DNA of 64,000 nt from Laspinema palackyanum D2c (GTDB lineage Bacteria > Cyanobacteriota > Cyanobacteriia > Cyanobacteriales > Laspinemataceae). The position numbers and the translations under genes are program-made. Below the pieces are notes generated by a model. The model was not told the origin of the DNA, did not search any database, and saw only the letters and a program-made list of their open reading frames with translations. Below, piece by piece: positions 38,901 to 48,817 of this stretch (position 1 is the first letter of the stretch; each line of letters starts with the position of its first letter). The stretch lies in NCBI RefSeq assembly GCF_025370875.1, contig NZ_JAMXFD010000002.1:1-64000 (forward strand). Direction: 5' to 3'.

Positions 38901-39014
38901 GACTTCAGTCGTTCTCTTAAGTTTGTAGTAACGACTTCAGTCGTTCTCTTAAGCTCATAATAACAACTTCAGTCGTTCTCTTAAGCTCATAATAACGACA
39001 GCAAGTCGTTATTC
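38901..39014. repeat. 32-bp tandem repeats of the GTAACGACTTCAGTCGTT family
   Basis: About three and a half units with period 32 (GTTCTCTTAAG at 38911, 38943 and 38975). Each carries a version of the terminal motif of the element at 34271-34439. There are no unique spacers, so it is not CRISPR. Confidence 0.85.
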
Positions 39015-39070
39015 TTTTGTCCAACGTCCTAAACCTCAATCTAGTTAAAATCTATCAAACTCTCCAAAAT

Positions 39071-39697
39071 ATGACCCTATCTCAGGAATTGTGGAAAGCG
39101 AATCAAGACTTAGCTCAAGAGTGTCTACAACATCCTTTTGTGCAAGGCATTGGCAAGGGTAGCTTACCGCGATATCAATTTGCTCATTATGTGGGACAGG
39201 ATGCCTTTTTCCTGGAATCCTTCGCGCGCGCTTATAGCATTGCTGCCGCCAAAACTCCCGACTGGCAAGCTTTTGAAGTCTTCCATGCCCTAGCTAGTGG
39301 CGTTTTAGAAGAACTGCGCTTACATCAAGGCTATGCCAAAACTTGGGGAATTGATTTTTTAGCGGTGAAACCGACTCCGGCAACTCGTCGTTACACGGAC
39401 TTTTTACTAGCAACCGCTTGGAGTCATGATGTCGGGTTAACGGCGGTGGCAATGGCTCCTTGTATGCGTCTTTACGCTTTTTTAGGGCAGAAATTGGGAA
39501 AAGATGGGATTCCCAATCACGACTATGCCGACTGGATTCGCACCTATACGGGAGAAGAATTTGAACAATTGTCGGGACAGTTAGAACATCTGCTCGATCG
39601 CTATGCTGCTTCAACTCCCCTAACCCATTCCACCTATCGTTATGCCATGTTATGCGAACGGGATTTCTTTCAATCTGCTGTGGAACTCACCGCCTAA
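39071..39697 (+). CDS. tenA: TenA/THI-4 family protein, thiamin salvage
   Basis: 208 residues from the ATG at 39071 ('MTLSQELWKANQDL'); the open frame extends to a TTG at 39017 inside repeat sequence. TenA enzymes hydrolyse thiamin breakdown products such as aminopyrimidines to the HMP precursor. The conserved 'YVGQDAFFLESFARAY', a Cys at 131 ('MAPCMRLYAFLG') in the position of the catalytic Cys, and the C-terminal 'CERDFFQSAVE' with its Glu are present; this fits the TenA_C class. It is a single gene, 23 kb from thiE/thiS. Confidence 0.88.
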   Translation: MTLSQELWKANQDLAQECLQHPFVQGIGKGSLPRYQFAHYVGQDAFFLESFARAYSIAAAKTPDWQAFEVFHALASGVLEELRLHQGYAKTWGIDFLAVKPTPATRRYTDFLLATAWSHDVGLTAVAMAPCMRLYAFLGQKLGKDGIPNHDYADWIRTYTGEEFEQLSGQLEHLLDRYAASTPLTHSTYRYAMLCERDFFQSAVELTA

Positions 39698-39803
39698 CTA
39701 CTCCCTTAGAACCTGAGTCAGGTTTCCCGGTTGATGTGGGTTGAGGACAGTTTACCTGAGTTCAACCTGCCGATTTTAAGGAGTTCAGTTTTAGTCATCC
39801 GCC

Positions 39804-40106
39804 ATGTTAGAGACACTTATCATTTTTTTGGTTGGGATAACACCTCCGTTACTCTCGCTGTTCGCGATGCGGAAAGCAGAAGATCGGGCGCGAATTCGCT
39901 TGCAAGCGGCCCGAGAGATTCCCATTATGAGAATACCCTCTCCCCCCGCGATTCCTGCCGATCGCCATTATGTCGAAGGGGTCGGGGAGGTGACTGGGGA
40001 TATCACTTGTCTTTACAATGCGCGCTCGGCTTATCTGCGGTGCGCCCTCAATCCCGAAGGACCTTGTGAAACCTGTCATCAGTATGAACCCCGGGAGTCT
40101 TTTTAA
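39804..40106 (+). CDS. DUF6464-like small protein
   Basis: 100 residues. One N-terminal membrane helix (~3-22), a basic stretch, then a C-terminal domain with three Cys in 'CLYNARSAYLRCALNPEGPCETC' (four counting the last), suggesting a metal site or disulfides. The pattern 'YNARS.YLRCA.NP.GPC..C..Y' matches my memory of the cyanobacterial DUF6464 family, whose function is unknown. The next gene, also with an N-terminal helix, follows 75 bases on. Confidence 0.75.
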   Translation: MLETLIIFLVGITPPLLSLFAMRKAEDRARIRLQAAREIPIMRIPSPPAIPADRHYVEGVGEVTGDITCLYNARSAYLRCALNPEGPCETCHQYEPRESF

Positions 40107-40181
40107 CGATTTTTTATATGCGATCGGCAATCTCTAAGCTATGCTAGGGGCGTCGCCCCATTCCCTTTGCTCTAACCCCTA

Positions 40182-40862
40182 ATGACTGGACTGGATTGGA
40201 TTGTAATCGCAGTTTATCTAATCTGCGTGAGTGCGGTTTTATTACGCGCTTTTTCTTCTTTATTGGCGGAAAAAGCTATCATTAAATCCGATGAAATTTT
40301 TCTGAAGAATCAACTCGAAAGCCTAAATTTAGAAAACAGAGTTAGATTCAAATTCTTTCTGGCTCCCCAATATGATTTAGACCAGTTTCGGTTCCTTGAG
40401 GTGAGTGTCCAAAATCAATCCTCAACTCAAACCCTTTACATTGATTGGGATTATAGCGCTCTGATTGATGCTCAGGGTCGCGAACAACGCCTGGTTCGAC
40501 TCCCACCGGGAATGACCTTTGATTTGTTACCGGCTCAAGTGTTTAGCGTGATTGCGCCCGGAAAAACCCTCCAAGAACACTTTACGGCAGAATCTGCCTT
40601 AAAACGAGAGGGGGAAATCGGACCCTTAAAACCCGATCGCGTCATGGTGAACCTCGCCTCCCTTAAACCGAACCCGAGAAAACAAGTTTCCCCCAAGGCA
40701 GAACTTCCCTCTCTAACGTTCACCATTCAGTTTGCTCTGCGTTTTGGCATGGGAGAACATAATCTAGGAAATCTCCCGCTTTATCTGGTCAATTGTCAGT
40801 TTATAGCCTCGGTTTTGCCCTGGGTTGTTAATATCCCCTGGAATCAGCGCCGGGATTTTTAA
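40182..40862 (+). CDS. Conserved hypothetical membrane-anchored protein
   Basis: 226 residues. An N-terminal membrane helix (~4-24) is followed by a soluble domain of beta character ('FKFFLAPQYDLDQFRFLEVSVQNQS', 'TLYIDWDYSALIDAQGREQRL', 'VFSVIAPGKTLQEHFTAESAL'), which looks like an immunoglobulin-like fold. A short hydrophobic C-terminal stretch follows (~200-215). No family was recognised. It may be cotranscribed with the DUF6464 gene. Confidence 0.75.
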   Translation: MTGLDWIVIAVYLICVSAVLLRAFSSLLAEKAIIKSDEIFLKNQLESLNLENRVRFKFFLAPQYDLDQFRFLEVSVQNQSSTQTLYIDWDYSALIDAQGREQRLVRLPPGMTFDLLPAQVFSVIAPGKTLQEHFTAESALKREGEIGPLKPDRVMVNLASLKPNPRKQVSPKAELPSLTFTIQFALRFGMGEHNLGNLPLYLVNCQFIASVLPWVVNIPWNQRRDF

Positions 40863-41050
40863 GGGAGCATTTTCCCTTGGATTTGAGGTGAAATTCCGTG
40901 GGGGAGAAATCGAATTTTGAGGGCATGAAATTCGGTGAAGGTAAGCGACGCCCCCCTAATTGCACGGTCAATCCTGCTGGGTGAGTAAAACAACTCTTAG
41001 CCAAATCAATCCGACCGCTCAACGGAGTCAGATTTTGGCAGTTCATCGAT

Positions 41051-41056
41051 TATAAT
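41051..41056 (+). promoter_or_regulatory. -10 box of rnpB
   Basis: A perfect TATAAT about 11-16 bases before the 5' end of the RNase P RNA. No good -35 box was seen. Confidence 0.7.
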
Positions 41057-41066
41057 CAGAACGGGT

Positions 41067-41456
41067 AGAGAGTTGGCGCAGGCAGTTGCGGATTGTCACG
41101 AATCTGAGGAAAGTCCGGACTCCCGAAAGACCAGACTTGCTGGGTAACGCCCAGTGCGGGTGACCGTGAGGATAGTGCCACAGAAAGATACCGCCGATGG
41201 AGGGATTGTCCGTTTGGGCGATCGCTCACAGGTAAGGGTGCAAAGGTGTGGTAAGAGCGCACCAGCAGGGTCGAGAGGCCCTGGCTCGGTAAACCCCGGT
41301 TGGGAGCAAGGTCACAGGGACAAGGGTTGGTCTTTTACCCGTTCCGCTTAGAAAGAACCGCTAGAGGCTTTTGGTAACAAAGGTCCCAGATAGATAACTG
41401 CCCCATTCATGACAATTGTGATGAATGGAACAGAACCCGGCTTATGTCTGACTCTC
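41067..41456 (+). ncRNA. rnpB: RNase P RNA
   Basis: Conserved core landmarks in order: 'GAGGAAAGTCCGGACTCCC' near the 5' end, 'ACAGAAAGATACCGCC', 'GGTAAGGGTGCAAAGGTG', 'GGTAAGAGCGCACCAGC', 'AAACCCCGGTTGGGAGCAAG' and 'AGATAGATAACTGCC'. The terminal stem pairs GAGAGTT near 41067 with GACTCTC at 41450-41456. It is the catalytic RNA that matures tRNA 5' ends. A plus-strand open frame inside (41154-41351) is spurious. Confidence 0.96.
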
Positions 41457-41594
41457 TCCCTTTCCATTTTTTAGGCGAATTGTCAATTCCTAATTCCATT
41501 CTTGATTAGGTAAAATTTTAAGGTTAAAATTAAACGGGTTAAATTCTAAATTTTCATCAATTTCAAGGTTAATTTTTAATTTTTAAAGTCTTTT

Positions 41595-42317
41595 ATGAAG
41601 CTTCTTTATCCCCAGCGACAACGCGAGTTACAGAAACTGCTGCAAAAATTAGGACTTCCTGACGGAATTTCCATCCGTTGGGACTTGTTAGAGTTGGCCT
41701 TGACTCATCCGAGTGTTTCCGGAGAAGCGAACTATGAACAGTTAGAGTTTACCGGGGATGCGGTGGTTCGGTTAGCGGCAGCGGAATTACTGATGGAACT
41801 GTATCCCCAGGAAAAGGTGGGGGAGTTGGCAACCATTCGGTCAGTTTTGGTGAGCGATCGCACCTTAGCTCAGATCGCCGAAGGGTACGGACTGGAGCGC
41901 TACCTGCTCGTTTCTGCCAGTGCTGCTGGAGATATTACCGGCAAGGAATCTCGGTTAGCTGATGCCTTTGAAGCGATTTTAGCCGCATTGTATTTAAGTA
42001 CCCATAATTTGGATTTAATTCGTCCTTGGTTAGACCCGGAATTCAAACAGCGATCGGAAGAGATTCGCAAAGATCCAGCCCGTCACAATTATAAAGATGC
42101 CCTGCAAGAATTGACCCAAGTTCGCTATAAAATTTTACCTGAATATCGCGTCTTTGAAACCCATCGCGAACATTACCATCCCGATCGCTTTACCGCTGAG
42201 GTGTGGCTACTAGGAGAACTCAAAGGCAAGGGCACCGGACGCAGTAAAAAAGCAGCGGAACAAGCAGCAGCCAAGGTGGCATTTTTGACTCTGCGAGAGT
42301 TGGATGTAGCTGAGTAA
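41595..42317 (+). CDS. rnc: Ribonuclease III
   Basis: 240 residues. The RNase III domain covers ~5-155 with the signature 'EQLEFTGDAVVRLAAAELL' (Glu48, Glu51, Asp55) and the second catalytic pair Asp122/Glu125 in 'LADAFEAI'. The dsRNA-binding domain covers ~165-236 ('NYKDALQELTQ', 'GKGTGRSKKAAEQAAAKVAF'). It is full length and apparently active. It cleaves double-stranded RNA in rRNA and mRNA processing. The Gfo/Idh/MocA gene follows after 37 bases. Confidence 0.96.
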   Translation: MKLLYPQRQRELQKLLQKLGLPDGISIRWDLLELALTHPSVSGEANYEQLEFTGDAVVRLAAAELLMELYPQEKVGELATIRSVLVSDRTLAQIAEGYGLERYLLVSASAAGDITGKESRLADAFEAILAALYLSTHNLDLIRPWLDPEFKQRSEEIRKDPARHNYKDALQELTQVRYKILPEYRVFETHREHYHPDRFTAEVWLLGELKGKGTGRSKKAAEQAAAKVAFLTLRELDVAE

Positions 42318-42354
42318 TCCCTATTTATCCCTATCAAATTATCACTATCAAACC

Positions 42355-43398
42355 ATGTCAAATCCAGTTGGGATTGCAATTCTTGGGGCGGGTCGTTGGG
42401 GCGTCCATTTGATCCGAAATTTTTTAAACCATCCCGAGGCGCGAGTGCTGGCGGTGGTGGACCCTCATGTAGAGCGATTGAACTCGGCGCGATCGCAATT
42501 TAATTTAGATGAGACTGTGATTTTGGCAACGGATTGGCAGGATATCAAACAGTTACCCGGACTCGAAGCAGTAGCCGTCGCTACTCCGGCTGCCACTCAT
42601 TATGCCTTAATCTCTGATGCCCTAGAGCAGAACTATCACATCTTAGCGGAAAAACCCCTAACTCTTGACCCAGCAGAGTCTCGGGAATTATATGAACGGG
42701 CAAAACAACGCCAGCTTCAGATGCTGGTGGATCATACCTATTTGTTTCATCCCGCAGTGATTGCCGGAACTGAAGTGGTGCAAGGGGGACGACTCGGGGA
42801 ATTGCGCTACGGATATGCGACACGCTCTCATTTGGGTCCAGTCCGCCCCGATGTGGATGCCCTGTGGGATTTGGCAATTCATGATATTGCTATTTTTAAT
42901 AGTTGGTTGGGAGAATATCCGATTCAAGTCCAAGGGACTGGGCGAGTGTGGTTGCAACCGACTCCGGTGGAGGGAGGGGACTCGAAGCTGTTTCCCCAGG
43001 GGTTAGCGGATTTCGTGATGGCAACCCTGACTTATCCGAGTGGATTTCAGGCGTTTATTCATTTGTGCTGGTTGAATCCCGATAAACAGAGACGCTTGGC
43101 AGTGGTGGGGAGTCAAGGAACCTTGATTTTTGATGAAATGTCTGGGGATGCGCCGTTGGTGATTCAACAGGGTTGTTTAGAACAAGAGGGTAAGCTTTGG
43201 ATTCCCAGGAATCAAAACCGGGAAGTGGTCAGGTTAGAAAAGGCTGAACCTCTAGGGCGGGTTTGCGATCGCTTTTTGGAGTTGGTGCGCGGTAATGGAC
43301 AAGGGGTGGAATCTGGGGCGATCGCCACGGAATTAATCACGATTCTCACGGGTTTAAGTCACTCGATCCAACAAGGGGGAGTAGCTGTTCAGATTTAG
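42355..43398 (+). CDS. Gfo/Idh/MocA-family oxidoreductase
   Basis: 347 residues. The N-terminal NAD(P)-binding fold has 'AILGAGRWGVHLIRNFL' (Gly motif), then 'AVATPAATHY' and the signature 'ILAEKPLTLD' whose Lys contacts the sugar substrate. The C-terminal alpha/beta domain carries 'DHTYLFHPAVI' and 'DLAIHDIAIFNSWLG'. It is likely a sugar or inositol dehydrogenase; the substrate is unknown. It lies 37 bases after rnc, perhaps cotranscribed. Confidence 0.92.
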   Translation: MSNPVGIAILGAGRWGVHLIRNFLNHPEARVLAVVDPHVERLNSARSQFNLDETVILATDWQDIKQLPGLEAVAVATPAATHYALISDALEQNYHILAEKPLTLDPAESRELYERAKQRQLQMLVDHTYLFHPAVIAGTEVVQGGRLGELRYGYATRSHLGPVRPDVDALWDLAIHDIAIFNSWLGEYPIQVQGTGRVWLQPTPVEGGDSKLFPQGLADFVMATLTYPSGFQAFIHLCWLNPDKQRRLAVVGSQGTLIFDEMSGDAPLVIQQGCLEQEGKLWIPRNQNREVVRLEKAEPLGRVCDRFLELVRGNGQGVESGAIATELITILTGLSHSIQQGGVAVQI

Positions 43399-43422
43399 GA
43401 CTAATTCTCCTTTATTCAACTT

Positions 43423-43528
43423 GTTACTACGAACCGGGGAAACAGAACGACTGAAGTTGTTACTACGAATTAAAGAAAATAACGACTGAAGTCGTTACTA
43501 CGAACGAGGGAAATAACGGCTGAAGTTG
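43423..43528. repeat. 35-bp tandem repeats of the same family, reverse orientation
   Basis: Three units beginning GTTACTACGAA at about 43423, 43459 and 43494, each containing AACGACTGAAGT. This is the reverse complement of the motif at 34271 and 38901. Confidence 0.85.
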
Positions 43529-43592
43529 GGACGTTGAACGGGGAGAAAATAATGAGAAATAGCGACAGGGTTGTAGGGAGAGATAGAACAAT

Positions 43593-45629
43593 TTAGCGAT
43601 TTTGTTCTTTGGGGGTTTTTGACTCCAAGGCTACGGGAATGGAGGGACTGGAATTGAGGATGGGCAAAACCACCTCAACCGTTGTTCCCTGACCAATACC
43701 TTTACTGTCTAAGCGAATCATCCCACCCATCAGTTCAATTAAATTGCGGGAGATGGCCAAGCCTAAACCTGTACCTCCTTTGGGGCGAGTTCTTGAGCCA
43801 TCGACCATGACAAAGGGTTGAAAGAGTTTCTGCTGTTGATCTCTTGCAATGCCAATCCCCGTATCTTGGACAGAAATCACCAAATGAGGCTGGATGGAAC
43901 CATTGCGGCTATCGGAGTTATTAAAGGACTGACCCTCGCTTAACCCTTCGATGCGAGTAGAGATAGTGATCCGTCCGGTGTCCGTAAACTTAATCGCATT
44001 CCCGAGCAAATTGAGAAGTGCTTGTTTGAGTTTAGCGGGATCGGCTTCGAGGGTAATGGATTGAGAATCTTCCTGGAATTCTAACTGCAAACCCTTCTGC
44101 TGAATTGCAGATTGCTGCAAGTCGATCGCCTCCTTAATCAATCGTTTGGCATCAACTCGCTCCATAACCACCGAGAGCGTACCGGCTTCAATTTTAGAAA
44201 TATCGAGAATATCATTAATAATATTCAGTAAATGAATAGCCGCATCATCAGCCCGTTGAAGAAACTCAATTTCTTCATCCCGGTTATCACAGCAATCATC
44301 TCGAACTAAGCGAATGCAGCCGAGAATTGCATTGAGAGGGGTTCTCAACTCATGAGAAATAGTCGCCAAAAACTCATTTTTCAGTTGGTTAGCCGTTTTA
44401 GCTTCTTTCCAGGCGGTTTCTAACTCCTCTGCCCAAGCTTTCAAGCGTTCTACCATACTGTCGAGGGCTTCCGCCAATCGGTTAAACTCGCGAATGCTCA
44501 AGTTATGCGGAACTCGTTCCGTAGTCGCACGGCACTGAATGTTCATCGCATAGTCTTGTAATTTCTCAATGGGTAGGGCCAAATCGCGGGTTAAGTAGAG
44601 GGTGGCCAGGAAGTTGGCCGCTAATAAACCTAGGATGAGGGTGACTAGAACCTGTTGAATATCTTTTAATCCCGCCAGAGCATTGTCCAGGGGGGTAACC
44701 GCGAGGATTACCCACTTGCGTTCTTCTCCCGTGGAGAGGGGACTGGGAATGGCGGTATATCCCGAGAGTAATTCTATTCCCTCTTGATCGAAATTAAAGA
44801 GATGGAGAAAGTCCTGACGGTTTTGGAGGGCATTTCTAACAATACTTTGGAGACGTGTGGCCTCTACTTCATCCTGAATGTTGCGTCCAACGCGACTGAG
44901 GTCGTTTCCATGTTCAAGAATGGTGCCATCTTGGTCAATGACGACCGTGTAGCCCGTGAGGGAACCGGGTTCAATGCGGCGATCGCTCGCCCGTTGCCCT
45001 AAAGTAGAGCGAATGGTTAAGGCATAGTCTGGCATCCCGGAATTGTTTACTGCCAATGGATTGCTCTGATCCAAATACACTGGGGCGCTCAGAACCAATT
45101 TGAGTTGGTCGAAATAGCTGGGGTCATTTTGGGAAACGGGTGGGGCCGACCCACCGGATGGGGTTGGCGAGAGAACCGTTTTGATATGAACGCCGGAACC
45201 CGTCCCCGGAGCAAAACTGCCTTGCTGTTGCCATATTTGCAAAATTTCAGAACTCAGGGGTTGATTCCCACAGGTACTGGCGATGATTGCTGTGGTTTGC
45301 ACATCGGTCAGTTGAACGCATTGGACCTTGGTGGGTAATCGTTGGGCGAGTTGCTCGATATAAGTTTGGGAAGCTTCCACCGAACCTGAGTGCAGCATGA
45401 CCGATTCGCTGGCGGTGAGGAGGTTTGCCTGGAGGGATTCGAGGGAGGCATGAATGCTATCTCCTTTGCGAACGGCGCTTTCAGTCAAGTTTTGGCGAGC
45501 GGTTTCGAGCAGACTAGAGCGTGCCTTGCGATAGGTCACATACTCCCCTAACAGCAAAACAGGGACGCTTAGGAGTAAAATCCGCGACAGCAGGATACGG
45601 CGAAAGGAGGATTGACCTGACTTAACCAT
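43593..45629 (-). CDS. Membrane sensor histidine kinase with a Cache-like domain
   Basis: 678 residues. A membrane helix at ~12-28, a large extracytoplasmic sensor (~30-320, Cache-like: 'GYTVVIDQDGTILEHGNDLSRVGRNIQDEVEA'), a second membrane helix (~322-345), a HAMP linker (~346-400) and a coiled segment. HisKA has His426 in 'ISHELRTPLN', and the ATPase domain (~530-655) has 'NLLGNAIKFT', 'DTGIGIA' and 'GGTGLGLAIS'. It lacks a receiver domain. The sensor probably binds a small organic ligand. No adjacent response regulator. Confidence 0.93.
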   Translation of the reverse strand: MVKSGQSSFRRILLSRILLLSVPVLLLGEYVTYRKARSSLLETARQNLTESAVRKGDSIHASLESLQANLLTASESVMLHSGSVEASQTYIEQLAQRLPTKVQCVQLTDVQTTAIIASTCGNQPLSSEILQIWQQQGSFAPGTGSGVHIKTVLSPTPSGGSAPPVSQNDPSYFDQLKLVLSAPVYLDQSNPLAVNNSGMPDYALTIRSTLGQRASDRRIEPGSLTGYTVVIDQDGTILEHGNDLSRVGRNIQDEVEATRLQSIVRNALQNRQDFLHLFNFDQEGIELLSGYTAIPSPLSTGEERKWVILAVTPLDNALAGLKDIQQVLVTLILGLLAANFLATLYLTRDLALPIEKLQDYAMNIQCRATTERVPHNLSIREFNRLAEALDSMVERLKAWAEELETAWKEAKTANQLKNEFLATISHELRTPLNAILGCIRLVRDDCCDNRDEEIEFLQRADDAAIHLLNIINDILDISKIEAGTLSVVMERVDAKRLIKEAIDLQQSAIQQKGLQLEFQEDSQSITLEADPAKLKQALLNLLGNAIKFTDTGRITISTRIEGLSEGQSFNNSDSRNGSIQPHLVISVQDTGIGIARDQQQKLFQPFVMVDGSRTRPKGGTGLGLAISRNLIELMGGMIRLDSKGIGQGTTVEVVLPILNSSPSIPVALESKTPKEQNR

Positions 45630-46127
45630 AGGAAGTTTTTAGCGTTTAGGATGCAAGCCCCGGTGGTAACAACGGTGGAAACGCCCAGGGGGGTGGACAT
45701 TTGTCCCTTGGATGTTACAGCTACGAGGCAGAACGGGTGTTACCAAAATTGCGAGGCTGCTACAAACCGATGTTGTCATTAACCCAATTCTTTGAAAGTT
45801 ATTGTCACCCGACTGATTGAATCCGACAACGGATGTCTCATACCTCATACCTCATCATTATTTGTCGGGATTGGCAATGGCATGGAGGAGGGAACAAGTC
45901 CAGAATCGCGAACCTTATGGCTCTACAACCCTGGGATCAACCTCCTGTTTTGACGATGCGATCGCCGACTCTGTGTCTTAGTTTTCCCCAAAATTTGCCC
46001 AAACTATTGGCGCTCCGGATTGAATCGGCGAGATTTTTTGCCACCTTGACAACGATAGAGTGCCCGAGGTCGGAATTGAGTTCGATCGCTCATGATAATT
46101 TCCTGGACCTCCCCTTGATCTATTTTA
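45630..46127. other. Intergenic region, about 500 bases
   Basis: Upstream of the leftward histidine kinase and downstream of the leftward IctB-like gene. Frames crossing it (45833-46216 plus strand, 46004-46243 minus strand) overlap each other and look spurious. Nothing else was identified. Confidence 0.5.
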
Positions 46128-47609
46128 TCAATGGTCTTCAATCGAGCTTGACTTGGGATAGGGAACGGTGTAATAGCTGGCAACCAAGGCCACCGCCAGC
46201 CACCAGAGCATATTGACTTGGGGTCTATACCAGACTGTATCAAAGGCTCCGTGGGCCATCATCCCTAGGATAATTGCGATCGCCGCCATTAGCCAATACC
46301 CTTGACGGCTGCCTTTGTCTCGCAACCCCTGGATCTGGACGACCCCTTGGCGCAAAAGGAGGAGAATCAGTCCTAAAAAGGTAGCCAATCCAATAAATCC
46401 CGTTTCTACCGCGATTTCTAACGGCACGGAATAGGCGCTCAATGCAGTATATCTGGGTCGCATATAGAGGGGATAGATTTGGTTAAAGGCATTGTTGCCC
46501 GGTCCAATCCCAATCACCGGGCGATCGCGAATCATTTCAAACACCGCATCCCAGACATTCATGCGGAAGTTATTGCTACTATCTTGCCGTCCCACTAACA
46601 TACTGGCGGCCCGATCGCGCACGGGTTCCACAAATAGCAGGGCCAGGAGGATTACCCCGACTGTTGTCCCTACGACAACGGGCATCGCCCATTTTCTTGA
46701 AGCTTCCGGTAGTTTCACACTCCACCAATAGACCAACAGCAGAATCAGAGTAAATCCGCCCACCACTAAGCCAATCCATCCGCCTCGACTATAGGTGAGG
46801 ACCAGACATAAGGTGTTGACTAGGGTCATGGTCACGGCGAGGGCTTTAGGGACCCACCCGCGCCAAGCAAAAATTGCCGCAATCCCCAGGAATACCGCAG
46901 GCAAGAGATAGGCAGCCAGGAGGTTCGGATTGCCCAGGTAACTATAAACCCGGGTTACTTTCGCCATTGGAGAGTTGGGATCGGTCCAAGTTGCTAGGGC
47001 ATCGGCCCCAAATCGCCATTGTCGGATGCCGTAGATACTGACAAAGGTGGCAGCGTGCAGGTATAGGGCAATCACAAAGGAGCGCAACTTGGGCGATCGC
47101 AAGACCCGCGTCATCAGGGCAAACAGGAGTAAAAACAGGGTGAGTTTGGTCCAGCCGACAAAGGCGGCCTTTTTCACCGGAGACATGGCGGTAGCGACCG
47201 TGTTGATGCCCCAATACAGCAGAATCAGCAAGTGAATGGGGGTAAACCCACTGTTGTCATCATCAGCTAAGGTGACCAAGACCCAGTAGGCCCCGCAAGC
47301 GACCAATAAGACGCCGATCAGGGCAGTGGACACAAAAGGCCCCAGGAGAAAGAGTAATCCCACTAACAAGGCGGCGATCGGGTCAGCCCACTGAATTAAA
47401 AAACTGCCTGAACGCAGAGGGGCGAGAATGCCGATCGCCTGGTGCAAGTAACTGGCGCTACTCCATTGATACAGGGATAAATTCGCTCCCAAACTGAAGA
47501 TCGGTGGAAACAGATTTCTCATAAAACTCAACACCCAATGGAACCCAACAATGAAAGTTTTCCTGTGATTCAAGCTGCCCCTACTATCGCCCCGGTTTTT
47601 CCTCGCCAC
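46128..47609 (-). CDS. ictB: IctB-family polytopic membrane protein
   Basis: 493 residues with about ten to twelve membrane helices. The C-terminal half contains the Wzy_C/O-antigen-ligase-like region ('RPVIGIGPGNNAFNQIYPLYMRPRY', 'AYSVPLEIAVETGFIGLATFLGLI'). The cyanobacterial IctB family was named for inorganic carbon accumulation in Synechococcus, though direct bicarbonate transport has been doubted and ligase homology remains. The first 29 residues are basic and unlike the rest; an ATG at 47522 ('MRNLFPPIFSLG') may be the true start. It is a single gene. Confidence 0.88.
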   Translation of the reverse strand: MARKNRGDSRGSLNHRKTFIVGFHWVLSFMRNLFPPIFSLGANLSLYQWSSASYLHQAIGILAPLRSGSFLIQWADPIAALLVGLLFLLGPFVSTALIGVLLVACGAYWVLVTLADDDNSGFTPIHLLILLYWGINTVATAMSPVKKAAFVGWTKLTLFLLLFALMTRVLRSPKLRSFVIALYLHAATFVSIYGIRQWRFGADALATWTDPNSPMAKVTRVYSYLGNPNLLAAYLLPAVFLGIAAIFAWRGWVPKALAVTMTLVNTLCLVLTYSRGGWIGLVVGGFTLILLLVYWWSVKLPEASRKWAMPVVVGTTVGVILLALLFVEPVRDRAASMLVGRQDSSNNFRMNVWDAVFEMIRDRPVIGIGPGNNAFNQIYPLYMRPRYTALSAYSVPLEIAVETGFIGLATFLGLILLLLRQGVVQIQGLRDKGSRQGYWLMAAIAIILGMMAHGAFDTVWYRPQVNMLWWLAVALVASYYTVPYPKSSSIEDH

Positions 47610-47880
47610 GGCTTTAGTTTATGGTAGGCGATCGCCTGGAGGGACCCCTAAAATGCTCCGTCTGTATTTCTGTATTATTGATCCACAACCCGCTCAAGGA
47701 GCAACCTAACTCTATGGTTATCCAATCGCTCCCATCGTTTTCCCGGTTTCTCCACTGAAAAATTCCCCGGACTGCTAGAGAATTCTGCCGTCCAACCCGG
47801 CGATCTTCGGGGCTATCAGTCAGGATGATTCTGACCGATGTAGCGCCTTGCTCCTCCTAATATGTTTCCCTCTCAACCGA

Positions 47881-48600
47881 CTAACTCCAGGCTGGATGAG
47901 TGAGCAACTTTTCGATGACCCGAACCCCACGCAATTGATTAGATAGGGGTAAATGACCTCGGGGAGCCGTTAAATTCCAGGTGAATTCCCCTGGATATCT
48001 CGTCCAGGTATTGCCACTCTTCCAGCCAATTTTCGGCCAGAGTTTCTCCCAATTTTTCCCAACTCCCAGCCAAATTTCCCGCTGCACGGATAGGCCAAAT
48101 TTTCCCTCGGAATAAACCTGCCAAAGCCGATCTAGAGTTTGAAGGTCCTCAATGGGAAATTTATCAATCTCCGTGAAATACAGCCATTTTCTTTCCATTG
48201 CTTGAGGTCCGGCCAGTTCGCAGAGTTTTTGCATACTCACGCGGTCTGCTGCTTGATAATCCTGTTTTGCCAGCAGTTCTTGCACTTCGGAATAATCAAT
48301 GCCGCGCAATGATTGCAGGGAAACCACCCCATTCGGATAGGCAGTTCCTAAAAAATCCGCCATTTCTGGAGAATCACTTTTCAGCAATAATTGATAGATT
48401 TTTCCATTGATGAAATTGACCGGACCCTTCTGACGCTCTTGCAAAAATTGCTTTAATATAATTAAGCCCGCTTCCCCAGTTGCGGCAATTTGTTCTATCA
48501 GTTGAATCTGATTTTTCTCAGAGGCGGTTTTTAATTGGGATTCAAGGTCAGCTAGATTGGTGGAAGTTTCCGATAGGGATGACGTTGTTGGTTCACTCAT
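47881..48600 (-). CDS. gun4: GUN4-domain tetrapyrrole-binding protein
   Basis: 239 residues. An N-terminal helical bundle (~10-85) is followed by the GUN4 core (~90-238; 'YSEVQELLAKQDYQAADRVSMQKL', 'TEIDKFPIEDLQTLDRLW', 'SEGKFGLSVQREIW'). The length and two-part layout match the Synechocystis protein. It binds protoporphyrin IX and Mg-protoporphyrin and stimulates Mg chelatase in chlorophyll synthesis. Other GUN4-like proteins in cyanobacteria are fused to kinases, but this is the stand-alone form. It is a single gene. Confidence 0.95.
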   Translation of the reverse strand: MSEPTTSSLSETSTNLADLESQLKTASEKNQIQLIEQIAATGEAGLIILKQFLQERQKGPVNFINGKIYQLLLKSDSPEMADFLGTAYPNGVVSLQSLRGIDYSEVQELLAKQDYQAADRVSMQKLCELAGPQAMERKWLYFTEIDKFPIEDLQTLDRLWQVYSEGKFGLSVQREIWLGVGKNWEKLWPKIGWKSGNTWTRYPGEFTWNLTAPRGHLPLSNQLRGVRVIEKLLTHPAWS

Positions 48601-48817
48601 ACATAATTGTTGGATATCGAATTAACAAACAGGTATTTTACTGGATCTAAAAGTAGGAGGCTTCAATGGTTTTAACCAGTAACTTCCTGGGCCATTAATT
48701 CTTTAATCCGAATAAAAAAACATAGAAGTCAAGAGAAACTGATCCGGTTAACTCGAACAGTGCAGGAGATTCCTGCCCCCTTTAAGGACAAGGAACTTCC
48801 CCAGGGTGCTGTTCAGG

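Noticed and set aside
38901-39014. Possible CRISPR array
   Set aside because: Units are contiguous 32-bp repeats without unique spacers and no cas genes are nearby.
41154-41351. Open frame inside RNase P RNA
   Set aside because: The region is fully explained by the rnpB structure.
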